Shown here: positions 44,592 through 52,379 of the stretch, piece by piece | How the letters are laid out: the number at the start of each line of letters is the position of its first letter | Position numbering within the stretch: position 1 is the first letter of the stretch | Source of the DNA: Halobaculum litoreum | GTDB lineage: Archaea > Halobacteriota > Halobacteria > Halobacteriales > Haloferacaceae | Direction: 5' to 3' | Assembly (NCBI RefSeq): GCF_030127125.1 | Contig: NZ_CP126156.1 | Coordinates: 2,170,001 to 2,234,000, forward strand | DNA: 64,000 nucleotides | Made by a program: the position numbers and the translations under genes | The notes under the pieces: generated by a model | Databases searched by the model: none | What the model was told of the DNA's origin: nothing | What the model saw: only the letters and a program-made list of their open reading frames with translations

Positions 44592-44996
44592 ATGCGCGAA
44601 GTCGAGGCCGAGCGGTTCGTCGCCGCCCCGCCCGCGGCCGTCCGGCGCCTGCTGTCGCCGACGGCGCTCGTCGAGTACGAGGGGAGCTTCACGGCCCGGT
44701 CGACCGGCGAGGACGGCGACGCCACCGTCGTCACCGTCGCCGGCGGCGGGCTGGAGTTCGACCTCCGGGTGACCGAGACCGCCGACGGCTGGCGCTACGA
44801 ACAGGCCGGCGAGCGCGGGCCGTTCGACGCGATGGAGACCGTGGTGACGGTCGCCCCCGCGAACGAGGGGAGCCGCCTCCGGGCCGTCTCGCGCGTCTCG
44901 CTGGGGCTCCCGGTGCCGCTGGCCGACCGGGTCGCCGGCTGGAAGCGACGCGGCGAACTGCGGCGCCTGCTCGACAACGTCGCCGACGACGTCTGA
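44592..44996 (+). CDS. SRPBCC-fold (polyketide cyclase/START-like) protein
   Basis: 134 residues: MREVEAERFVAAPPAAVRRL (the Vxxxxfi-x-a-p-v start of SRPBCC proteins), LSPTALVEYEGSFTAR, and a C-terminal helix VAGWKRRGELRRLLDNV. These proteins form a hydrophobic ligand pocket. Ligand is unknown. TATA-like GTGTTTTTGTCC lies about 28 nt before the ATG. Confidence 0.78.
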   Translation: MREVEAERFVAAPPAAVRRLLSPTALVEYEGSFTARSTGEDGDATVVTVAGGGLEFDLRVTETADGWRYEQAGERGPFDAMETVVTVAPANEGSRLRAVSRVSLGLPVPLADRVAGWKRRGELRRLLDNVADDV

Positions 44997-45081
44997 GTCG
45001 GCCGACGCCGCCGGTCGCGGTCGTGTGCCCGGCGCGCGAGCCCGCGGGGAGTTTACACGCGTGCCGTCGAGTCACACGGGC

Positions 45082-45303
45082 ATGGGACTGCTCGGCACGC
45101 TCACGGAGACGCTGAAGGCCTCGACGGAGTCGCCGACCCGCGGCGACGGCGTCGAGGAGTCGGCGGGCGCCTACTGGTGTCACGACTGCGACGAACGCCT
45201 GCTCGACCTCGACGTCGACGGCGAGGCGCCGCCGTCGTGTCCCGACTGCGGCGCGGAGATGACGTTCGAGCGCTCGCCGGGGTCGACCGGCTGCGCCTGC
45301 TGA
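45082..45303 (+). CDS. small zinc-ribbon protein
   Basis: 73 residues. After a charged N-terminus come WCHDCDERLLDL and SCPDCGAEMTFERS, two CxxC pairs, and the protein ends TGCAC with two more Cys. A zinc ribbon is likely. TATA-like GTTTACACG lies 28 nt upstream. Similar small proteins are widespread in haloarchaea; function unknown. Confidence 0.65.
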   Translation: MGLLGTLTETLKASTESPTRGDGVEESAGAYWCHDCDERLLDLDVDGEAPPSCPDCGAEMTFERSPGSTGCAC

Positions 45304-45319
45304 GGGCGGCACGCCGCGA

Positions 45320-46615
45320 CTACCCCAGCGAGACGACCGTCCCGCCGTCCCCCTCCTCCCCCGTCGGGAACCACTCGGCGGGGTCGACGCCCGACCCGTC
45401 CGCCAGTTCCGCGTCCGTACACAGGCAGTCGTCGAGCCGCGCGCGCACCGCGGACTCGTCGAGGTCGACCCCGATGACGACCAGTTCCGTGTGGCGGTCG
45501 CCCCACTCGTCGTGCCAGTCGGCGTCGTCGCGCCGGTTCGCCCGGTACAGGTCGCGGTCCGCCTCGTCCATGGCGGCGACCCACGGGCCGACCGCCTCCA
45601 CCCGAACCGACGGTCCCGCCTGACTGTAGGCGAGCCGCTGGTCGCCGCCGGCGACGTGGAGCGTCCCCTTCGAGCGGACGACCGACTCCGGCAGGTCCGC
45701 GAGCACGGCCGCGAGCCGCCCGGGGTGGAACGGGCGGCGCTCGCGGTAGACGAAGGAGGTGACGCCGTACACCTCGTCGGGGTGGGCGTGGTCGTGGTCG
45801 CCGTGGCCGCCACGGTCCCCGTGGTCGTACTCGTGCCTCTCCTCCTCGCCGCCGTGACCGCGGGCCCCGCCGTCGCGGTCGCGGTGTTCGTACAGGTCCA
45901 CGTCGAGCACGCGGTCGAGCGGCGCCGCCGCGTGCTCGGTGCGGAGCGTCTCGACGCCCGGGCGGAGCGCGCGCACGAGGTCCGCGGCCTCCGCGAGGGC
46001 GGCCTCGTCGCAGAGGTCCGCCTTGTTGAGCAGCACCACGTCGGCCCCCTCCACCTGTTCGACGAGCAGGTCCGAGAGGGGGCGGACCTCGTCGGGCCCG
46101 TCGCCGGCGGTCGCGTCGCCGTCGGCGGGGGCGCCCCGCCGCTCGGGCGTCCCCTCGCCGGCGAAGGCGTTGAGGAACTGCGGCGTGTCGAGGACGGTGA
46201 CGACGGCGTCCATCCGGTAGCGCGCGGCCGCCGGGCCGTTGGTGAACTGGCGGGCGACCGGCCCGGGTTCGCTGATCCCCGACGGCTCGACGACGAGGTG
46301 GTCGAACTCCTTGCCGTCGGCGAGTTGGACGACCGCGCGTTCGAGGTCGTCGCGCAGTTCACAGCAGATACAGCCGTTCGACAGCTCGGCGACGCCGACG
46401 GCGGGGAGGTCCTCCGAGGAGAGGAGGTCGTAGTCGACGTTCACCGCGCCCACATCGTTGACCAGCACCGCGATGTCGCGCTCGCCGGCGTTCGACAGCA
46501 GGTGGTTGACGAGCGTCGTCTTCCCCGCGCCGAGGCTCCCCGAGAGGACGGTCACGGGGATCGCGTCGTCGTCGGCCGAGCCGGGACCGCCGCCGAGACC
46601 GCGTCCGGGCGTCAT
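45320..46615 (-). CDS. CobW/COG0523-type metal-chaperone GTPase
   Basis: 431 residues. G3E GTPase: P-loop VLSGSLGAGKTTLVNHLL, the metal-binding GCICCELRDDLERA, VEPSGISEPGPVA, guanine motif VVLLNKADL, then a His/Asp-rich stretch (EEERHEYDHGDRGGHGDHDH) and the CobW C-terminal domain (VRSKGTLHVAGGDQRLAY). The His-rich loop points to zinc or another divalent metal. It likely delivers metal to a client enzyme; client unknown. ATG at 46615 after CACAAGTACC. Confidence 0.9.
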   Translation of the reverse strand: MTPGRGLGGGPGSADDDAIPVTVLSGSLGAGKTTLVNHLLSNAGERDIAVLVNDVGAVNVDYDLLSSEDLPAVGVAELSNGCICCELRDDLERAVVQLADGKEFDHLVVEPSGISEPGPVARQFTNGPAAARYRMDAVVTVLDTPQFLNAFAGEGTPERRGAPADGDATAGDGPDEVRPLSDLLVEQVEGADVVLLNKADLCDEAALAEAADLVRALRPGVETLRTEHAAAPLDRVLDVDLYEHRDRDGGARGHGGEEERHEYDHGDRGGHGDHDHAHPDEVYGVTSFVYRERRPFHPGRLAAVLADLPESVVRSKGTLHVAGGDQRLAYSQAGPSVRVEAVGPWVAAMDEADRDLYRANRRDDADWHDEWGDRHTELVVIGVDLDESAVRARLDDCLCTDAELADGSGVDPAEWFPTGEEGDGGTVVSLG

Positions 46616-46767
46616 GTGTCGTCCCCGGATCGGTGGGTGTGGTACTTGTGCCCGTTGGTCGCGGCGACGCGGCGGGCCGTCGCGACCGCCGAGGGCGCCC
46701 CGCGGCCGGAGGCGACGCGGCGCGGCGACCGGAACTGCCTTATCGGCGGTAGCGTCTCACACGGACA

Positions 46768-47091
46768 ATGACCGACGACAGCGCGGACGGGGAGGTGACG
46801 CTCGCCGACCGGATCGACGACTTCCTCGCGGTCCTCCGCGAGTGGGCGGCCGGCCTGTACCACGGGCTGGTCACCCACCCCGCCTACGAGAAGATCGAGA
46901 AGGAGGCCGAGGACACCGAGGACACGTTCATGCTGGCGTGCTTCCCGGACGCCTTCGGCATCCCGTCGCCCGTCTCCTACTACACCGCCGAACTGCTCCC
47001 GTACCTCGAAAGCGAGTTCGAGGCGTGGGAGCGACGGATGTGGGACCGCGGGTCGATGCTCGAACGCAAGGGCGAACAGTACCACTTCTGA
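46768..47091 (+). CDS. uncharacterised protein paired with the ArsA-type ATPase
   Basis: 107 residues: LADRIDDFLAVLREWAAGLY, HGLVTHPAYEKIEKEAEDTE, DTFMLACFPDAFGIPSPVSY and a helical C-terminus ending GEQYHF. Mostly helical and acidic with no membrane segment. Two bases separate it from the ArsA-type ATPase gene, so a joint function (for example a client or adaptor for a Get3-like ATPase) is plausible. TATA-like CCTTATCGG lies 28 nt upstream. No family recognised. Confidence 0.68.
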   Translation: MTDDSADGEVTLADRIDDFLAVLREWAAGLYHGLVTHPAYEKIEKEAEDTEDTFMLACFPDAFGIPSPVSYYTAELLPYLESEFEAWERRMWDRGSMLERKGEQYHF

Positions 47092-47093
47092 CG

Positions 47094-48074
47094 ATGGAGA
47101 AGTTCGTGTTCTTCGGCGGGAAAGGGGGCGTCGGCAAGACGACCATGTCGGCGGCGTACGCGGTCAAGTGCGCCGCCGCGGGGCTCGACACGCTCGTCGT
47201 GTCGACGGACCCGGCCCACTCCACGTCGGACGTGTTCGACCAGCGGTTGGGCGACGAACCGCAGGCGGTCGACGGTCGCGACGGGCTGTGGGCCATGGAG
47301 ATCGACCCCGACGAGGAGGTCGAACACCACCTCATGGAGACGAAACGGGCGCTCGGCGACCAGGTGAGCGCCGCGCTCGTCAACGAGATCGACCGGCAGA
47401 TCGAGATGGCCCACCAGACGCCCGGCGCCTACGAGGCGGCGCTGTTCGACCGCTTCGTCGACGTGATGCGCTCGAGCGAGGCGTTCGACCGCGTCGTGTT
47501 CGACACCTCGCCCACCGGCGGCACCCTCCGGCTGCTCGGGCTCCCGGAGTTCCTCGAGGGGTGGATCGACCGCCTGCGGCGCAAGCGCGAGCAGTCGATC
47601 GACCTGTACGAGAAGGCCGCCATCGGCAACACCGAGCCGCGGCGCGTGATGGACGGCGACCCGATCCTCGCGCGGCTCCGGGAGCGCAAGGAGTTCTTCG
47701 AGTACGCCGGGCGGATGCTGCGCGAGCACACCGCCTTCTTCCTCGTCGTCAACCCCGACGAACTGTCCGTCCGGGAAACGCGCCGCGCCGCCGATGGCCT
47801 CGCCGACCGGGGGCTCGCGGTGCGGGGGCTCGCCGTGAACCGGCTCACACCCTCGCCGGACGACGACGAGAACGGCCGCGGGGCGCGCTACCTCCGCGAC
47901 CGCGTCGCGACCGAGCGGGCACACCTCCGGACGCTGCGCGAGGCGTTCGACCAGCCCGTCGTCGCCGAGATCGAGACGCGGGTCGAGGAGGTGAAGGGCG
48001 ACTTCCTCACGGAGGTCGCCGAGGAACTCGACGTCGACACCGCCCCGCCCGCGGCGCCGCCGACCGACGAGTGA
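47094..48074 (+). CDS. ArsA/Get3-family ATPase
   Basis: 326 residues, single nucleotide-binding domain. Deviant Walker A FFGGKGGVGKTTMSAAYAV, switch I STDPAHSTSDVFDQ, switch II DTSPTGGTLRLLGLPEFL, and VNPDELSVRETRRAADGL. Single-domain archaeal members are related to eukaryotic Get3, which targets tail-anchored membrane proteins, more than to the double-domain arsenite pump ATPase; no ars genes are nearby. The CxxC zinc motif of Get3 is absent. Translationally close to the gene upstream. Confidence 0.88.
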   Translation: MEKFVFFGGKGGVGKTTMSAAYAVKCAAAGLDTLVVSTDPAHSTSDVFDQRLGDEPQAVDGRDGLWAMEIDPDEEVEHHLMETKRALGDQVSAALVNEIDRQIEMAHQTPGAYEAALFDRFVDVMRSSEAFDRVVFDTSPTGGTLRLLGLPEFLEGWIDRLRRKREQSIDLYEKAAIGNTEPRRVMDGDPILARLRERKEFFEYAGRMLREHTAFFLVVNPDELSVRETRRAADGLADRGLAVRGLAVNRLTPSPDDDENGRGARYLRDRVATERAHLRTLREAFDQPVVAEIETRVEEVKGDFLTEVAEELDVDTAPPAAPPTDE

Positions 48075-48174
48075 ACGGTGCGCGGGCGACCGGACGCTCG
48101 CGTGCGAGGTCGCCACAAAGTATTCAAGCGAAGATCGGGAGTAAATTCTGCGTCCAAGCGTTCGAAACCTTAGA

Positions 48175-48188
48175 TGAACGGGCGTTCA
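48175..48188. repeat. perfect inverted repeat upstream of cstA
   Basis: TGAACG-GG-CGTTCA, six-base arms with a two-base centre, about 53 nt upstream of the cstA TATA-like box (48241-48250). A second small inverted repeat, GGCC-gtttc-GGCC, follows at 48192-48204. Both could be regulator sites. Confidence 0.45.
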
Positions 48189-48240
48189 GGTGGCCGTTTC
48201 GGCCGGTTTCCGGTTCCGAGGGGCGGCCAGAAACTGTAAC

Positions 48241-48277
48241 GTTTTTATATTCTGTCCACACACGCCTGCGATGAGGT
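48241..48277 (+). promoter_or_regulatory. cstA promoter and Shine-Dalgarno
   Basis: TATA-like GTTTTTATAT at 48241-48250; GATGAGGT at 48270-48277 is a ribosome-binding site 7 nt before the ATG. So cstA has a short true 5' leader, unlike most neighbours. Confidence 0.5.
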
Positions 48278-48284
48278 AACACAC

Positions 48285-50126
48285 ATGGTGGCTGTGATGT
48301 GGCTGGTGCTCGCGGTGCTCGCGCTGTTCAGCGCGGGGTACCTCGGGTACTCGCGGTACCTTTCCAGGTTCGTCGAACTGGACGAGGATCGTGAGACGCC
48401 GGCCCACAAGTACGAAGACGGACAGGAGTACGTTCCGGCCAAGAAGCCGGTGCTCCTCGGGCATCACTATTCGAGTATCGCGGGCGGTGCACCCATCGTC
48501 GGCCCGATCACGGCCGGCGTCGTGTGGGGCTGGGTGCCCGCGCTGCTGTGGATCGGGATCGGCAACCCGCTGATGGGCGCGGTCCACGACTTCGTCTCGC
48601 TGTCGGCGAGTCTCCGGCACGAGGGGAAGTCGATCGGGTACATCATCGGCGAGTACGTCGGCGAACGCGGGAAGAACATGCTGCTGTGGTTCGCGTTCCT
48701 GACGATCATCCTCGTCGTGGCGGTGTTCGCGCTCGTCGTGGGCATCGTGTTCAACGCGTACCCCGAGGCGGCGACCGCGAGCCTGATCTACATCGCGCTC
48801 GCCGTGCTGTTCGGCGTGTACCTGTACCAGTTGAACCTCTCGTTCATCCCGGGGACGGTCGCGTTCGTCGCCGCGATGTTCGTGGGCGTGTACCTCGGGA
48901 CGATGTTCCCGGTGGCGATCTTCGAGCCGGCCGCGCGGGCGCCGGCCGACACGATCGTCCTGCTGGGTAGCGGCGGGTCGTGGCTCCCGGCCGCCGGCGC
49001 CTTCGGCGCCAACACGGCCGCGTGGGTCCCGTTCATCCTCGTGTACGGGGCGATCGCGAGCGCGCTCCCCGTGTGGGTGCTGCTCCAGCCGCGCGACTAC
49101 CTCTCGTCGTTCCTCCTGTACACGGGGGTCGGCGGGGCGCTGCTGGCGATCATCGTCGGCACCGTCGGCGGCTCGCTCGGCATCGCGGCGATCACGCCGA
49201 GCCAGCCGCTCGTGACGCAGTTGGAACCGTTCTACGGGTTCGTGGGGCGCTCCGGCGCGCCGCTGTTCCCGCTGCTGTTCATCACCATCGCGTGCGGGAC
49301 CATCTCCGGGTTCCACTCGCTGGTGTCCTCGGGGACGACCTCGAAGCAGCTGAACAAGGAGACGGACGCGCGCGCCATCGGCTACGGCGGCATGCTCGGC
49401 GAGGGACTGCTCGCCACCGTCGCCCTCGTCGCGGTCGCCATCGTCGCGCCCGAGGTCGGCGGCGGCATCGGCCTCGCGCTGCCGACGTTCGCCACCGGCG
49501 GCGGGATCATGCTGACCAGCTTCGGCATCCCCGCCTCCTTCGGCGGCCCGTTCATGGCGCTCGTGCTGGTGAGCTTCCTGCTCACCTCGACCGACACGGC
49601 CGTCCGGCTCGGCCGCTACATGATGGAGGAGATCGTCGGGACGCCCGAGACCCCCGTCGAGTCGTTCGCGTCGGACCGCTACGGCAACGCGCTCGTGCAG
49701 GCGGTGCCCGCGTACGTGCTCATCACCAGCGGTTCGTGGCTCACGCTGTGGCAGCTGTTCGGCGGCGCGAACCAGCTGCTGGCGGCGCTGGCGCTGCTCA
49801 CCGCGACGGTGTGGCTCGCCAACTGGAGCGACTCCAAGCAGCTGATCAGCACCGGCGGGCCGATGGCGGTCATGACCACGATCACCATCATCGGGCTGCT
49901 GTGGCTGGCGCTGCACGACAACCTCTACGCGAAGTTCCTCAACGACGCGTGGATGGCGGAGGCGACGACGGTCGCGATGATGTCGGCCATCGTCCAGATC
50001 GTCATCGCGTTCGTGCTCATCTACCTGGCGCTGTCGCTGGTGAAGATGGGCTACGAGAACATCCGGGACGCGCGCGGCGACGCCGGCGGCGCGGTCGCCA
50101 CCGACGGCGGCCGGGCCGACGACTGA
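48285..50126 (+). CDS. cstA: CstA-family peptide/pyruvate transporter
   Basis: 613 residues, about 16 membrane helices. YVPAKKPVLLGHHYSSIAGGAPIVGP is the conserved N-terminal signature of carbon starvation protein A (only its core is quoted), followed by GNPLMGAVHDFVSLSASLRH and IACGTISGFHSLVSSGTTSK. Family members import peptides or pyruvate under carbon limitation. It has a leader with a Shine-Dalgarno site and a palindrome upstream, suggesting control. The last helix ends before an acidic tail. Confidence 0.94.
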   Translation: MVAVMWLVLAVLALFSAGYLGYSRYLSRFVELDEDRETPAHKYEDGQEYVPAKKPVLLGHHYSSIAGGAPIVGPITAGVVWGWVPALLWIGIGNPLMGAVHDFVSLSASLRHEGKSIGYIIGEYVGERGKNMLLWFAFLTIILVVAVFALVVGIVFNAYPEAATASLIYIALAVLFGVYLYQLNLSFIPGTVAFVAAMFVGVYLGTMFPVAIFEPAARAPADTIVLLGSGGSWLPAAGAFGANTAAWVPFILVYGAIASALPVWVLLQPRDYLSSFLLYTGVGGALLAIIVGTVGGSLGIAAITPSQPLVTQLEPFYGFVGRSGAPLFPLLFITIACGTISGFHSLVSSGTTSKQLNKETDARAIGYGGMLGEGLLATVALVAVAIVAPEVGGGIGLALPTFATGGGIMLTSFGIPASFGGPFMALVLVSFLLTSTDTAVRLGRYMMEEIVGTPETPVESFASDRYGNALVQAVPAYVLITSGSWLTLWQLFGGANQLLAALALLTATVWLANWSDSKQLISTGGPMAVMTTITIIGLLWLALHDNLYAKFLNDAWMAEATTVAMMSAIVQIVIAFVLIYLALSLVKMGYENIRDARGDAGGAVATDGGRADD

Positions 50127-50623
50127 GCCGCCGCGCGGCCCCGACGCGGACGCGACGCGGTTCCTTCTTTCGACGCCCGTGACGCCAGCGGCGGCGCCGT
50201 CGTGCGCGGTCGCGACGGATGGACGCTGCCGCGACGGTCGCGATAGCCGGCGAAGGCGCCGGCTGGCCGCACCGAACGGGCTGGGGCGACGGGAACGGCG
50301 CGCCCGCGGTTCGCCGGCCGCGGGTCCGCCCCGCGACGACGGCGCGGGACGGTCGGCACGCCCGACGCGGAGCGCCCGCTCGCGACGACGCGTGACGGCG
50401 CGCGAAAACCGCGTCGGGGTCGAGGTGACGGAAACCAGGTCCCTACCCATGGCTTCGCCGCGACCCGACGGCGGCCACCTCCCGAGTCCCTCGTGTCCGC
50501 CGCTACCGGACCCACCGGGGCACCACGGATAACCGTTCCGCGCGGAGTATCAACGGTGAAACGGAGCTGTCGGCACCGTGCAACAACGGCCGACCGGGGG
50601 CGTGTTCGGGACCCGCCCGAGGA
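50127..50623. other. 497-nt region between cstA and arlJ with an orphan promoter
   Basis: No convincing protein in any frame; the only open frames are Arg/Pro-rich. On the minus strand there is a TATA-like GGTTATCC (50527-50534) with a motility dyad 13 nt upstream of it (50548-50561), predicting a transcript that starts near 50503 and runs toward 50127, antisense to the cstA end if it continues. Either a non-coding RNA, an unrecognised short gene, or a relic promoter. Confidence 0.4.
50548..50561 (-). promoter_or_regulatory. motility dyad without an obvious gene
   Basis: TATCA-ACGG-TGAAA on the plus strand; on the minus strand it precedes GGTTATCC by 13 nt, the spacing seen at arl and che promoters. 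Confidence 0.5.
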
Positions 50624-52372
50624 TCAGATCGTGAGGATGGACGTGACTAGGTGCTTGGTGAAGATGGCGACCGCCGAGCCGAGCCACGTCATCAACACGA
50701 AGTGGAGGTAGGCGTTCGCCTTGTTCCCGCCGTCGATGGTTCGGATCATCACCGACGAGAGCACCGCGTTGAACAGGATGACCAACAGGAGCAGGAACTC
50801 GATGAGCGCGATGTCGTACACGCCGGCGTAGATGATCTGGCCGACGCCGCCCGCGTTGGTGACGTTGAACTGCTCGGACAGGTCCGCGAGGATGCTGACG
50901 ACCTGCAGGCCGATGAAGAACGCGAACGCCGACGCGGAGGTGATCCCGTACAGCAGCCCGATCATCGTCACCGTCGCCTGCCGGCGCTGTTCGCGCAGTT
51001 GCATGACGGTGTTCATGTTCTTCGAGATGAGTTCGCCCAGCTGCTTCGGGCGGCCACCCATCGCGCGGCCCTCGAGGTACATGTCGGAGAACTTCTGGAT
51101 GAGGTACGAACGCGTGTCGGTGGCGAAGGTGTACCACGCGTCCCCGGAGCTGATGCGGATGTTGAGCCGCCGGTACAGCCGGACGATGGAGGGGGTGAGC
51201 GCCCCGAAGTCCTTCCGGTGGAGCGTCTCCAACACGTCGCCCGTGGTCGACTGCTTGGCGGACTCCGCCGCGCCCAGCGCCCGGATGAACGACGGGAACT
51301 CGCCGTCGCGCTCCTCGATGTTGCGCTCCTCCAGACGGAGCATGATCCCCGTGACCGCCATCGGCGAGATGGGGACACAGAGGTACATCGCCAGCGGGAT
51401 GTCCTCGAGGAAGAACAGGAGGCCGCGCAGCCCCGGCCCGATCCCGAACAGCCCGGCGCCGATGAACGCCACGAGCGCGGTCGTGCCGACGACGCCGACG
51501 GCGAAACTGGCCCACAGCCGGAAGTCCGACGGCGCCCCCTGCTCGGAGTGGAACCAGACGGGGTCGTGGGGCGACATCGCGCGGATGACGATGTAGAAGC
51601 CCAACTGCACCAGCATGAACAGGACGATGACGGCGGAGACGGTCATCGTCGGGTTGTCGCCGGTGAGGATGGGGAGCACGATGGCGAACACCAGCGCGAA
51701 CGTCATCGAGAGGATCATCGACATGTACAGGTCCTTCATCACCTCGAGGTTCGCCAGCGCGCCCTCGTACACCGTGATGTAGTTCTGGATGACGGCGTCC
51801 TGCTCGGACAGGAGGAAGTCGTCCAGCGACTGCCCGGCGCCGATGGTGTAGCCGAGGCGGTCGAAGAAGTCCGAGAACGCGTCCGAGGGCACCTCCTTCG
51901 CGCGACGGCGCAACGCGTCGTCGAGCGACTGGTTCCACGTGTCGACGAGGTGGGTGACGCGGGCGAGTTCGTCGGCGGCGGCGCCGTACTCCTCCTCGCG
52001 CGCGAGCGTCCGGAACACCTCCATCCGGTCGATGTTCGTCGTCGACAGCACCGTCATGTGGGTCATGACGAGGTGGAGTTGGTTCTCGATGGCCACCTGC
52101 CGACCGTTGAGGTACAGCTTCGGGTAGATGACCGCCGCGACGAACACCAGCAGGCCGAGGGCGGGGATCGGCAGGCGGACCGTCAACGGCAGCGGGAGGA
52201 GGAACGCGCCGACGACCGTGAGCAGGAGGAAGCCCGCCGCCGGCAGGAGGACGTAGCCGACGTACTTCCGCTTGGACATGTCCAGCGCGTCGTACGACTC
52301 CAGCAGGTCCGCGGCCAGCTCGCTGGCCGAGTCCGGGAAGAAGTCCGACGACGACGCGCTGTTCGTGCTCAT
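50624..52372 (-). CDS. arlJ: archaellum motor platform protein ArlJ
   Basis: 582 residues, polytopic membrane platform of the archaellum (formerly FlaJ), related to TadC/GspF. Two N-terminal helices (residues about 38-85), a cytoplasmic part with NQLHLVMTHMTVLSTTN and LGYTIGAGQSLDDFLLSE, paired helices near 215-275 and 290-330, another cytoplasmic domain with GGRPKQLGELISKNMNTVMQ, and three C-terminal helices. It anchors ArlI and ArlH. Starts 8 nt after arlI, in the same transcript. Confidence 0.96.
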   Translation of the reverse strand: MSTNSASSSDFFPDSASELAADLLESYDALDMSKRKYVGYVLLPAAGFLLLTVVGAFLLPLPLTVRLPIPALGLLVFVAAVIYPKLYLNGRQVAIENQLHLVMTHMTVLSTTNIDRMEVFRTLAREEEYGAAADELARVTHLVDTWNQSLDDALRRRAKEVPSDAFSDFFDRLGYTIGAGQSLDDFLLSEQDAVIQNYITVYEGALANLEVMKDLYMSMILSMTFALVFAIVLPILTGDNPTMTVSAVIVLFMLVQLGFYIVIRAMSPHDPVWFHSEQGAPSDFRLWASFAVGVVGTTALVAFIGAGLFGIGPGLRGLLFFLEDIPLAMYLCVPISPMAVTGIMLRLEERNIEERDGEFPSFIRALGAAESAKQSTTGDVLETLHRKDFGALTPSIVRLYRRLNIRISSGDAWYTFATDTRSYLIQKFSDMYLEGRAMGGRPKQLGELISKNMNTVMQLREQRRQATVTMIGLLYGITSASAFAFFIGLQVVSILADLSEQFNVTNAGGVGQIIYAGVYDIALIEFLLLLVILFNAVLSSVMIRTIDGGNKANAYLHFVLMTWLGSAVAIFTKHLVTSILTI

Positions 52373-52379
52373 CCGTCGC

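Noticed and set aside
48186-50450. Long minus-strand frame opposite cstA
   Set aside because: Shadow of cstA; His/Arg/Asp-rich, no domain. Only the promoter at about 50530 was kept as interesting.
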